Of a stretch of 64,000 nucleotides of DNA, positions 25,588 through 35,606 are shown piece by piece. The translations under genes were made by a program, and so were the position numbers. The notes under the pieces are model-generated. The model had not been told where the DNA came from. It saw only the letters and a program-made list of their open reading frames with translations, and ran no database searches. The stretch comes from Hevea brasiliensis (lineage: Eukaryota > Streptophyta > Magnoliopsida > Malpighiales > Euphorbiaceae), in contig NC_079509.1 of assembly GCF_030052815.1 (NCBI RefSeq), positions 46,970,313-47,034,312 on the forward strand, given 5' to 3'. Numbering within the stretch: position 1 is the stretch's first letter; each line of letters starts with the position of its first letter.

Positions 25588-26390
25588 TTAACTCATATTA
25601 AATCAATCATATTAACTCATAACCAACCTTGTATCACTAGTCCATATTTAATCACATGTTACCCATGAATTAAACATAAAATTCACAATCTAAATGTACT
25701 TAGATTGCAGATAATTCCCAAAGAAATTATAGAGAATAAAACACCTAATAAAAGCACCTTGATAGGATCAAAATCATACCTAGGAAAAATACTAATATAG
25801 AACCACAAAGAAAAGACCTTTTTTTCTCTCATTTGTATCACCGAAATTATGCCAAAGAATGCAAATCCCTTTTATTTTTTGCTCTTTTTCTTTGGTTTAC
25901 ATATGGCTCTATTCTCTTATTTGGTGTCAACTTGTTTTACCTTTTTATAATACTTCACGTAGTAGAAGTTCATTCCAATAAGAAATCTACTCATAATGGG
26001 CTCTTATAACAATAAAGTTCTAAGCCTTATATTTTAGGCTTACTTAAATAGAGCCCATCATGGGTGTTCATTCCTTCAGGAAGATTTTCTTATAAAGAGA
26101 AGTCTTCAAAATCTTCAAAACCCTCATTTTTTCAATCCTCTAATTTGGTGGGTTAGGAATATTTTAATAGCTTATCTTTCATTACCTTTACCTTACTTTA
26201 GCTTATTTTAAAACTCCCTACAGTCCATCAAAATATATTATACTATTAGTGGATATGGAAATTTTAGGGGTGAGCAATAATTAATTATAACCAATTGATC
26301 AAATTGAACCATTTAAATTTTTTTTTATTTTTTAAAAATTTATTTCAATTTTGGTTTGCAACTATTAAAAAAAATAATTTTTAGGTTTAA
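25588..26390. other. Unassigned AT-rich sequence
   Basis: I recognise no gene. Around 26264 is AGGGGTGAGCAATAA, the terminal phrase of a dispersed repeat also seen near 44425 and at the right edge of the 46927-47487 insertion. The rest may be leader or LTR of the copia at 19532-23572, which cannot be shown without a partner copy. Confidence 0.4.
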
Positions 26391-26409
26391 CTCAGTTAAT
26401 TTAATAAAA

Positions 26410-27230
26410 AAAATGGAATTAACCAAATCAAAGGCCTTTGGATTTCAACAATCTCAATTAGGTAACTGTTTGCTCACCAAGTCTTCTGATCAAGCATTTC
26501 CAGCATTATTGGTTTATGTAGATGATATTCTTAATATAAACGAAACTTTATATGGTTAATTCACCATTAAAGATATGGGAAATGCCAAGTGTTTCTTAGG
26601 CATATAAGTAGCAAAAACCGCTTTTGGTTTATATCCCAATTAGAGAAAATACTCAATAATGATACGGGAGAATTACTTGAGGATCTTGCACAATATAGAA
26701 GATAAGTATTAAGATACTTGAAGGGGTGTCCTTCAAATGGTGTTTTCTTCCCTACACACTAAGATTTCAAACTCAAGGCCTTCTATGACGCTAATTGCAC
26801 AGCTTATTCTAATACAAGAAGCTCCATCACTGGTTAATGTATATTTCTTGATCATTTTTTATCATCTTGGAAAACAAAGAAACAAAGTACAATCAGTCAC
26901 TCTTCTGTTGAGGTGGAGTACAAAAGTATGGGCACTATTGTTTGTAAGTTAAAGTGGCTTATCTATTTACTGAAAGATTTCTAGAATCCACTTTCATTGC
27001 CTAATGAACATCATTGTGATAATCAAGTTGCTATATATGCAAATTGCAGTAAATCCAATGTTCCATGAAAGAATAAAGCATTTGTAGATAAACTGTCATG
27101 TGGTCTATGATCTAGTTTCCAAAGGCTTTATTTCCAAAGTGAAAGTCTCCTCCAAAACACAACTTGTTGATCTCTTTACTAAGTCCTTACCTATGACTTT
27201 ATTTCAATTTTTTGAGTCTAAGCTGTGACT
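26410..27230 (+). pseudogene. Copia RT/RNase H relic
   Basis: The translation shows VYVDDIL (about 26511-26530), the RT active site, then KDMGNAKCFLGI, then YLKGCPSN, and an RNase H with FYDANCTA, HSSVEVEY and CDNQVA. It has many stops, and about 200 codons are missing between RT and RNase H. A purine-rich TTGAGATAGAG tract lies just beyond it near 27255. No product is expected. Confidence 0.85.
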
Positions 27231-27239
27231 AATAGAACC

Positions 27240-27714
27240 TCACTAGTCACCAGCTTGAGATAGAGCTATAAGTTTATTGTAATTTGCTTAGCTAATTTCC
27301 AGAATTAATTAGCTAATTTCAATTGGTTAGCAATGAAGAAAAGTTAACAATGGCTAGCTAATAGCAGCCATTTAGTTGTAGTTTTTTCGATAACTTCTTT
27401 CCTATTTTTTTTTTTACTGATATGTTGTATATAAAGAAAATAGTTAATTATTGCTAGAGTAATTAGATGGCTTCTTGAGTTCTTTCATTTCAACTATAAT
27501 ATTGTTTTCTATTAGTTATGCCTTTTGTTGTCTTGCTACCTCTCAATTTGAGCTTATTTGAGTTTGCTAAATTATTTTTAGGCATAAGTGAGTTATATAC
27601 ATTCATGTTTTTGCCAACGATCACCGAGCAATGAAGTATTACACAAAGAGTGGATTCATATGTGAAAATAATGAGCATGCATGGCAAGCGAGATTTCGTG
27701 ATTGGCAGTGAATC
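27240..27714. other. Unassigned flank, no gene
   Basis: The sequence resembles a copia LTR or flank by position, following a RNase H relic, but no matching copy was found in the window. The open frame at 27490-27801 overlaps the next LTR and is not gene-like. Confidence 0.4.
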
Positions 27715-28429
27715 TGTTGTGCACCATGGAAGTGTGTAAACCATAAAGAAAAATAAGCAAACACACAAAATAACAAAATTTATGTGGTTCATACTTTTCA
27801 CATAAAGCTACATCCATAGGTATACCATCTTTCACTATTATCAATAAATATAATCATTAATTACAAGCTCAAACTATACTATCTATCAGCCCTATTACAC
27901 CTAAGAAATCACTCATTACAAACTTCTCATAGTAAATACATTAGTTAGTCCTCTCAGCCTCCTCTAGACATAACTTAATTTATTTACTATAACAACTACA
28001 ACACCACAAAGGGTATCTTCAACTACAATGGATACTAATCCCATTCTCTTAGATTATATCCTTTCTCCACCTTGGGCCGAAGTCTCTTTCCTTTCGTGAG
28101 ACTGCAATGGGCATATGCCCCATCATCAATGGGTAGAGCCAAATCCTCTGCAATTGGCAAAACCCTTCTGTACAATAGATGATAATTTCACTCTATAGGC
28201 TAAAAGTTACTCTCCATAGGCTAAGCCGAAAGACCTTTCCACCATTATCCTATTTATATTGTTAATTCCCTCAATTCTAATCTAATTAGGAGTCTCACTC
28301 AATTTAAAAATAACACTAAAATAAGAGTTTTACTCTATGTAGGAAATATTTCTCCATAATATTTCTCCCACTCAAATTAGGAAAAGGTCTTTCTAAATCT
28401 CACTAGGATTTTGAGTCATAATTCTAACA
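27715..28429 (-). repeat. LTR A of a small copia-like cassette
   Basis: This 715-bp LTR starts TGTTGTGCACCATGG and ends TTCTAACA in plus-strand order. It is bordered on its right by ATCTCCACCTTG, which on the minus strand is the polypurine tract CAAGGTGGAGAT. Related copies start at 28741, 40478 (partial) and 41280. Confidence 0.82.
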
Positions 28430-28740
28430 ATCTCCACCTTGACTCAAAATCCATCAATCATTGCATACCTCAAATTCTTAAGTGTCATCAAATCATCAAA
28501 TCTCTATGCTTGAGCTTAAACCCTTCAAATCTTTAACTCTTTAATCTTCATCTTGGGTGTAACTTGCTTATTTCTTCAAAAAATCTTTACATTATCAACT
28601 TTATTGATTTTGTATCAAAAGCTCCACCTTAATTTCAACTCTCCAGCATTGCCATTGTTGCATGTGCAACTTTCTACATGTCACAGCAGCTCCACCTTCA
28701 ATCAAACTCACCAAGATCATCCCCATACTCTGATACTAGC
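28430..28740 (-). mobile_element. 311-bp interior of a TRIM-like element
   Basis: This interior sits between LTR A and LTR B. On the minus strand it begins with a degenerate primer site (TAGTATCAGAG, next to LTR B; the initiator-Met site would be TGGTATCAGAG) and ends with a polypurine tract next to LTR A. It has no coding capacity. The second cassette has an interior of exactly the same length at 40969-41279. The arrangement matches terminal-repeat retrotransposons in miniature, though the LTRs are longer than usual for that group. Confidence 0.75.
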
Positions 28741-28860
28741 TGTTGTGCACCACAGAAGTGTGTAAACTATAAAGAAACAAAGCAAACATGCAAAACAATA
28801 ATATTTGCATGGTTCACCCTTTTCACATAAAGCTACATCCATGGGCATGCCATCCTCCAT
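28741..28860 (-). repeat. LTR B, left piece
   Basis: The first 120 bp of LTR B, beginning TGTTGTGCACCACAG. It is interrupted at the TCCAT at 28856-28860 by the 6.1-kb element; the remainder follows at 34983. Confidence 0.85.
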
Positions 28861-28919
28861 TGTTGTAAGGTGTTTTGCGGTTGCCTGGACGAACCCTCAC
28901 CTAAGTGGGAAAGAGTGAA

Positions 28920-28928
28920 GAGTCGCCA
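28920..28928 (-). other. Possible tRNA-Arg primer binding site
   Basis: On the minus strand this reads TGGCGACTC, matching the primer site reported for Ogre/TAT gypsy elements. The match is only nine bases, and the sequence before it lacks a clear CA-ended LTR border, so this is a tentative call. Confidence 0.35.
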
Positions 28929-29279
28929 CTTTAATTTTGAGTGAAATTAAAGAAAACCATTCGTGAAATGCAAATTAAAATGAAACCACTTCAAATATAG
29001 AGATTCTAGGTTCGGGGTCCGTAAACGGGTGGGGAAGGTGTTAGGCACCCCACCTCGTCCCTCAATGAGGGTGAGCAGATTTAACCTTACGTTTTTTATA
29101 AATTAGAATCGATAGTTAGGGGGGTTTGAATGGAAATGTTAATCCTTTTGATAAAAAGGAATATTTGATTTTTCACTAATTCGGATTATCCAGATACTTA
29201 AGTAAATGAGACAACCTTAGTGAATTTGCGGTTTTCGTTTGTGGGATTTCTTTGCATATTTGTTAGAATTCGATTTGAG

Positions 29280-29800
29280 AATTGGATAAGAACTCTCCTC
29301 CGATCTCTCTTAGATTATAATTTCGATTGGAGATCGGATAAGAACTCTCCTCCGATCTCTTTTAGATATTTATGAGAATTTTTAGTGAGAATCGAATAAG
29401 AACTCTCCTTCGATCTCTTTTAAATATTTATTAAAGTTTTGGTTGAGAATCGGATAAGAACTCTCCTCCAATCTCCTTTAAATATTTATTAAAGTTTTTG
29501 GATTGAGAATCGGATAAGAACTCTCCTCCGATCTCTTTTAAATATTTATTAAAATTTTTTGTTGATAATCGGATAAGAACTCTCCTCCGATCTCTTTTAG
29601 ATATTTATTAGAATTTTTGATTGAGAATCGGATAAGAACTCTCCTCCGATCTCTTTTAGATATTTAATAAAATTTTGATTGAGAATCGGATAAGAACTCT
29701 CCTCCGATCTCTTTTAGATATTTATTAAAATTTTGGATTAAGAATCGGATAAGAACTCTCCTCCGATCTCTTTTACTTGAATGGGAGTTGGATAAGAATT
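29280..29800. repeat. About 59-bp tandem array with GATCGGA dyads
   Basis: The phrase GGATAAGAACTCTCCT, or a close variant, recurs nine times, starting at 29284, 29336, 29394, 29452, 29512, 29571, 29630, 29688 and 29747. Each unit contains AGATCGGA and TCCGATCT as complementary arms around a 12-base spacer. The array is noncoding and lies inside the 6.1-kb element. Confidence 0.85.
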
Positions 29801-30812
29801 TTTTCGACCTCTTAAAATTTGATTACAGCTACACATCATAAGAGCCTAAGATTAAGGGTTCTGGCATCCGACGATGCCAGAATCTGAATTAAGCCTCTTT
29901 TAACTCATTGGTACCTCATGACTAGATAGGGGACATCAGACTGAATTTGACCGACCCCCTATGTGATCGCCTTACTAATACCTTCCGGCAGGCAATATTT
30001 GCTTTATTTCATTTGTTAATTCTGAAACTCAATTTTATTCCGACACTCTACCTGACCTAGTCATTTTCTCAAGCTAGTCTAGTGGTTCGACTTCATAACT
30101 CTTTGATTTATTATCCGAACGTTTATTTAAAAAAAAAACTCTTATGTCAAAATACTGCTACCAACACTTTATCCAACTACCTATACGTTACCCGTAACCT
30201 GAACACCCGTATTGGGAGATAAATAAAAGACCAAGAATAAATAAATGACATGAACTATTGCATCAAAAGATAAACTCATGAGAATAACCACCTAGTGGGA
30301 CCTTCTGACACAAGACAAACTTTAATGAAAATTACGTGCATAAATAAAAAGAAAATAAAGACGAGCACTGGATAAGGCAACGGTTCAAACACTCACCTGC
30401 AGGGAGTTGAACCTATTGAACTAACTATGGAGTCACGAATGTTGCAGAGTTTCGGGCTAACAGTCTGGGACTAATGCTTGCCTTGAAATGACGAATGCCT
30501 AGTTAGCATATGATCGAACCAGAATGATAATGAATGAGATTGAACTCAGAAAACAAATGTGGATATAAAGGTGGTGAAAATATAACTGAAAACCTAAAAA
30601 AAAAAAGGGTATCACAGAGCAATGAACAAACTGGAAATCAGGAGTTCCAGTGTCCAACACTTCTTCAAAGAAAATACTTGAGAAAACTGGTTTCTAAAGT
30701 CTTTCTAGCTTAAAAATAGCATAGTAGCGAAACTGAATTAATTTTCAGAGCTTTTCCACTATAATTACCTCCCTTTTCTTCTCCGTCCTTTTGAACAGTT
30801 TTTATGCAGGTA

Positions 30813-30820
30813 TTTATAGA
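30813..30820 (-). promoter_or_regulatory. Possible minus-strand TATA box
   Basis: On the minus strand this is a TATAAATACC sequence within the 6.1-kb element. It could be a promoter for leftward transcription of the element, but there is no supporting start-site signal. Confidence 0.3.
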
Positions 30821-31543
30821 AACCGGGTGCCCCCCATGAAGGGTCAGGATTCATTTTGAGGGAGATGGAAGGTTTGGATTTTGAAGGACATGATTAGACG
30901 CTTGGGAATTAAAGAGAATCAGAATGAACGGCCGAGATCCTTTTCAGAAATTTTTGTCCTTTTTCTCTTCTAATCTGACGGCTCAAATTTTCTTGTCCTG
31001 AGCCATCCGAGGGCTGGGAATAAAAGGCACCGATCTTATCATCTTCTTCTTTAATCCAAGGGCCTCGGGCTCGTCCTTACAAGTAAGATCAACGGTGGAG
31101 ATTGGTACGCACAAAGCCTTTGTCATGACATACTCGCGCTTCATCGATGTGGGCGATTCTGAGGCGTGCGGTGGAGATTTCGTCTGCAACGCTTTAACTA
31201 CCTCGGCTCTGATTATGACGACAGTTAGCTGCAGTTGTCTTATTCTCTTTATTTTCTGACCTCCCTTCCCTTCTGATCTTTCTAACATGATCCTTTTCCT
31301 ATCTCTCATGCCGGGCTCCCCTTTTCCGACCTCTCCTACTCCAGTCTTTTCCTTTATCCGGTCCGGTTCAGTCAAAGCATTTATTCCTTCGATTTCTGAG
31401 GCATCCGCTTCGTTTTCTGCTCGCAATAAATGCTCAAATTTTCCCTATATATATACCCTCAACGGGAAACCCCTCCGCATTTGATTTTCCCTTCTTTCCA
31501 TCTCACATTTCCTGTTCTAACCGCTCCGGCAATAATCCCGGCC

Positions 31544-31828
31544 ATGATAGTTGCTTTTGATCTTTTCTCGATTGTCCTTTTGATTCCTCGACTGAAAATT
31601 TACGATCCCGATGATCGGAGAATTATGATAACCTCATTTGATGACAGTGAGAGAACCGGACTAATTTGCCATCCTGGATCGAGGACCTTGAATCGTTCGA
31701 CCGATATAGTCGGCGAACTGATTTTGGGCGAGAAGACTACTAATATTCCCCATAACATTCGTGACTTCCCCTTGAAGTTCATTTGGCTCCTCACCACATT
31801 GGGCATCCCGATTACAGCTCGGTTCTGA
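31544..31828 (+). CDS. Small open frame of unknown function in the 6.1-kb element
   Basis: An ATG-started frame of 94 codons. It has a hydrophobic N-terminal stretch ([13 protein letters not shown]), then a mixed polar region, and ends ITARF. A TATATATATA sequence lies about 90 bases upstream, at 31447-31455. I recognise no domain. It lies upstream of the PF04195-like gene in the same orientation. It could be a decayed accessory frame of the element or chance; on the complementary strand other open frames overlap it. Confidence 0.3.
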   Translation: MIVAFDLFSIVLLIPRLKIYDPDDRRIMITSFDDSERTGLICHPGSRTLNRSTDIVGELILGEKTTNIPHNIRDFPLKFIWLLTTLGIPITARF

Positions 31829-31981
31829 TCGATGACAGTGGAGATGACTCTCCATCCTCATGAGAGTCATAATCACCCCATCTGAGCTGTACGTCTATCC
31901 GCTGTCTATGGCCAAACAAATCTTTTGATTCAGCCACGAGACTAGGCTTTGACATAGGCCTTTATTAGATAGGATGTTCCA

Positions 31982-32110
31982 CCGATCTCTAAAGATCGCC
32001 CCTATGATGTAATTAGACCTTTAATGTAATCCGATCTCTAGAGATCGCCCAAATGATGTAATCCGACTTATAATGTAATCCGATCTCTAGAGATCGCCCA
32101 AATGATATAA
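31982..32110. repeat. Triplicated 49-bp unit with perfect 16-bp palindrome
   Basis: CGATCTCTAGAGATCG, a perfect palindrome, occurs at 32032-32047 and 32081-32096, each followed by CCCAAATGAT; a third, imperfect copy lies at 31983-31998. The block sits 300-400 bp upstream of the TATA box at 32399, the position expected of enhancer or operator-like sites (inference). The same GATCTC core is used in the array at 29280-29800. Confidence 0.75.
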
Positions 32111-32398
32111 TCTGTCCTTTTCGGAAATAAAATTTTATTTTGACAACTATCATTTTATTATTATTGCATTGACTGTTTTCCGATCTCTGATGTGTTTATC
32201 CGATCCTGTTCCTAACTGAACGGCCTTTAACCGATCCACGATTCAAAATATCTATATCGATTCACCGATCTCTATCTAGCCGATCTCTCTTTATTATGGA
32301 ATTTCTGGAATATTCGTGAGATGTGTCAAAAAAAGCTGGCGAATCCCGCTAACCGATGCGCCGCTTGGGACACCGTGAGCATTAAATGCTCGAACTAG

Positions 32399-32406
32399 TA
32401 TAAATA
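32399..32406 (+). promoter_or_regulatory. TATA box of the PF04195-like gene
   Basis: TATAAATA followed by GGGG, about 163 bases upstream of the ATG at 32562. Spacing to a plausible start site near 32430 is normal for a plant RNA polymerase II promoter. Confidence 0.55.
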
Positions 32407-32561
32407 GGGGATGAGTCTACCAGTTGTTCCCTTATGTCATTTTCAGCCTTTCGCGAGCGATTCCAAAATCCTCTCATTTTTTCAAGTTCTTCCGACACCG
32501 ATCACACTCCAATAAGGGTTTTGATCTTTCTTTTAGTTTAAATTTCCTCTTTTCTTTGAAA

Positions 32562-34404
32562 ATGAGCGGCGCCGAGGGTCAGAGAGCGGCACGCCCCCTT
32601 TCCGTTCAGGTCTCGTGGTCGTCAGATGAGGTAGAGGTAATCGGAATAAGTGGGCGATCTGAACCCCCTAGGACCTCCATTCCAGCCCGCGATCAAGCAG
32701 CATCCTCGAGGCAAACACATTCTTCAGGGAGAGAAAACCTTCCCATGGACGAGCTACCATCAATCCTTCAAGAAACCGACCTGCAGTCGTTCAGTCAAGA
32801 GTATAACATTCAGCCCGATTCGTACGAACTCATTAAGTATCACGGCGATCTTCGAGCCGATCACTTCTTTGAAGAGAATGATATGATCATGGTATACGAA
32901 GAGCAACTAAAAATCGGGCTGCGGTTCCCTCGTGACGACTTCTTTAAGGAAGTTTTGAAATTTCACCAAGTGTGCATAGCCCAAGTTCACCCGAACTCAT
33001 GGCGGATCCTGGTGGCCTTCAGAGGCCTTTGCCGAGCAAAAGGACTCAGCCCAACGGCGAAGGTATTCGCCTAGCTACATAGGCTAACATGCTGAAAGGA
33101 CGATGAGTACTGGTTCTTTCAAGCGAAGCCACATTGCGGGCTCTTTACTGATCTGCCTTCCTCCCTGAAGAATTGGAAGAATTGCTTCTTTATTCTGAGG
33201 AGCAAAATTCTGAACGGCTTTGAGGGTTTTCCATGCAGCTGGCTACACCAGGGGCCTTTACTTCCAAAGCGCATCACCTTGAATAGGGAGGAGGGCCTAA
33301 TGGTGATGGAACTGAAAGATCAGGCGGCCAGACAAAAATTCTCTTGTTTAGATGCAGTGATAGCCAAACTGCATCATTGGACTATGCAGCTGGTCACCGG
33401 CCAAGAACGCGGGCTTCAGCTCTCTGACCTCGGCTTTGGTACTTTCTACATCTCTGATCTTTGGGCCTTAGTGATCTCACTGACCTTTTCTTTATGCAGG
33501 TATGGCGAGCGGCGAGGCTTCTAAAGAGAGCCGAAAGAGGAAAAGAGAGGTCTCCCGAAAAGTGCGGGAGATGAAGTGGGCCGAGCTACTTCATACGCCC
33601 AGGCATGATCCTAGGGAAATGCAAGGAGGCTCGTCTCAACCCTTGGGACAGCTGATCCCCGACGTAGAAGTGGTTTGGTCTCCTCCCCGTCAAGAAGAGC
33701 CGCCACCACCTCCTCCAGTTGCTTCAAGTGCGGAAGGGAGTCCTTCTTAACCACTTGTGAGGACCCTTTCCCGTGGCGCCCAAATCTTGATCCACTCGCT
33801 GGAGAAGAATCGCATGGTTCGAGAGAACCCGGGTTTTACTAAGGTCTTGGGGTCCTCCATCTGCCTTCGGGAGGATCGAGATAGGCTAACCCTGAACAGC
33901 CTCGATGATATCCTGACGCAAACTATGAGCCTGAGCGTGGAGAGTCTGGTGAATCAACATATTATCCGGGAGAAGGCTCATCGCTTGAGGCAGGATGTCG
34001 AGAAGGTGGGTCAGGAAGCTGCTTCCCTCCGATCTCAACTTTCGTCCGCCCAAAACTACATATCTGAAATTGAGGGGCGGATGAAATTTTACGAGGATAA
34101 GCTGGCCGAGCAGGCTTATGTTCTTGAAGAGGTTTGGGCGCTCCGAGCTGCTGAAGTCGCTCGCCTCACTGAGGAGCTTAAAGCAAAAGAAGAAGAGGCA
34201 GTGACGAGGGAGGCTGGTGCTTATGTGAACACTCATGGGGATCTCTTGGCCGAGCTCAGGAAGCAATATCCCGAGGAGGACTTCTCTTGGATGGTGGATC
34301 TGGCTCCCCAGGACGAAGGTGAGGATAGTGAGGAGAAGGCTGAAGGTGAGAGAGGAAGCGAACAAAATGTAGAACATGCTGGGGGTGATCCTCCAGCCGA
34401 ATGA
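32562..34404 (+). pseudogene. 'Putative gypsy type transposon' (PF04195-like) gene with coiled coil, broken by stops
   Basis: The first ATG is at 32562. The N-terminal part (to about 33437) resembles the PF04195 family found in plant gypsy-associated genes: ENDMIMVYEEQLKIGLRFP, then HPNSWRILVAFRGLC, then LPSSLKNWKN. Two in-frame stops interrupt it, TAG at 33072-33074 and TGA about 15 bases later, after which the same frame stays open to about 33524. A likely intron runs from GT near 33438 to the acceptor TTTCTTTATGCAG ending near 33500. The second part (33502-34404) has a basic KRKRE stretch, a proline run, one TAA at 33748-33750, then a long heptad-like coiled-coil region (about 34000-34230) and an acidic tail. 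Without the stops it would be roughly 600 residues. Its function is unknown; family members are associated with retrotransposons and are not proven transposases. Confidence 0.7.
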
Positions 34405-34982
34405 CTTATATAAATTTTAATTTGAAATGAAATGAAATCCCCTTTTTGTTCAATGAATGGATGGGATCGGAAAGTATCTGAATTGCATAAGCACTTGATT
34501 GTCTGAATATATCACAACAACTAAAAGTGATTATTAATCTAAGTGTAAGAGATCTGAAAACACTATAAGCATGAAATCGGCTGAGAACAAACGCTAAATG
34601 GGACTTGATTAAAATTGGAAATTTGATTTGAACACTTAAGATCGGAATCATCATTAAACCGGATCGGAACCTTAACTTTATCAGACGATTATCCCCAAAC
34701 TTTTAAAAGGGAGATCAGCAATAAGACTAGTGGCACGAAGGCCTAATGTTGGTTCAATCTCGTTTGACAAGAGAGATCGGAAATAAAATTGACTGGTCAG
34801 GGGACTTGACAATTGGTTTGAGAGATCAGTGAGGCTTTAAATGATATGGGGACCTAGTATTGATTCGATTCCTTTTGAAGAGAGATCAGAAATGTGATTG
34901 GCTGGCAAAGGGAGACTCAGTGCAGGGGTTCGGCTTCAAAGTTTATTGATTTCGGGGGATCGGCCAAAATATGGTGTCGACA
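34405..34982. other. 3' tail of the 6.1-kb element
   Basis: Noncoding sequence with repeated GAGATCGG/GAGATCAG motifs and two imperfect units of about 112 bp (near 34741 and 34853) ending in AGAGATC plus GGAAAT-type sequence. It ends in GTGTCGACA at the TCCAT duplication. Confidence 0.6.
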
Positions 34983-35606
34983 TCCATTATCATCAATAAA
35001 TATAATCATCAATTACAAGCTCAACCTATACCACCCATTAACCCAATTGCACCCAAGAAATCACTCACTACAAACTACTCATAGCAAATACATTTGTTAG
35101 TGCTCTCAGTCTCCTTTAGACATAACTTAATATATTTACTATTATAACTGCTACAGCACAAAGGGTGTATTCAACTACAATGGACAATAATCTCATTCTC
35201 TTGGATTATGTCATTTCTCCACCTTAGGCTGAAAACTCTTTCCTTCCATGAGACTGCAATGGTTAAGGGCCTATTCATTAACAGGCAAAGCCAAATCCTC
35301 AGTGATTGTCAAAGCTCCTCTCTACAATGGACGACAGCCCCACTCCATAGGCTGAATGCCTCTCTCCATGGGTTAAGCCAAATAACCTTTCTACCATTAT
35401 CTTGTTTATAGTGTTAATTCCCTCAATCCTAGTCTAATTATGAGTCCTACTCAATTTAAGCATAATACTAAAATAAGAGTTCTACTCTATATAAAAAATA
35501 TTCATCCATCTTATTGAGGAATATTTCTCCCACTCAAATTAGGAAAATTTGTCTCCAAATCTCTCAAGGATTTACCATAATAATCTATCTTTTTCTACAT
35601 AATCTA
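34983..35606 (-). repeat. LTR B, right piece
   Basis: Continuation of 28741-28860 after the TCCAT duplication. It aligns with LTR A up to the TTTCTCCCACTCAAATTAGG region, then differs: it ends ATAATCTATCTTTTTCTACATAATCTA instead of TTCTAACA. LTR D at 41280-42017 has the same alternative end. It is cut at 35607 by the next LTR-like sequence. Confidence 0.78.

Larger units (their letters stand above)
28861..34982. mobile_element. 6.1-kb insertion with TCCAT target duplication and its own gene
   Basis: The uninterrupted relatives of LTR B show where the insertion sits: TCCAT occurs at 28856-28860 and again at 34983-34987. The element starts TGTTGTAAGG and ends GTGTCGACA, so it has TG/CA ends and a 5-bp duplication, the marks of LTR-retrotransposon integration. 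I found no pair of LTRs within it. Near its left end GAGTCGCCA (28920-28928) reads TGGCGACTC on the minus strand, like the tRNA-Arg primer site of Ogre/TAT-type gypsy elements. It carries a gene on the plus strand at 32562-34404, a small open frame at 31544-31828, and motif repeats. It could be a giant solo LTR, a non-autonomous element or a rearranged copy; I cannot decide. Confidence 0.8.

Noticed and set aside
29280..29800. Array considered as a CRISPR-like repeat
   Set aside because: The units are nearly uniform throughout without distinct spacers, and the context is a plant retroelement.
30983..31426. 147-codon minus-strand open frame in the 6.1-kb element
   Set aside because: Low-complexity, charged translation in GC-richer sequence, with no motif and no start context; more likely chance.
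33886..34377. 163-codon minus-strand open frame opposite the coiled-coil gene
   Set aside because: It is the shadow of the plus-strand coding frame, which has the coherent coiled-coil and acidic-tail pattern.
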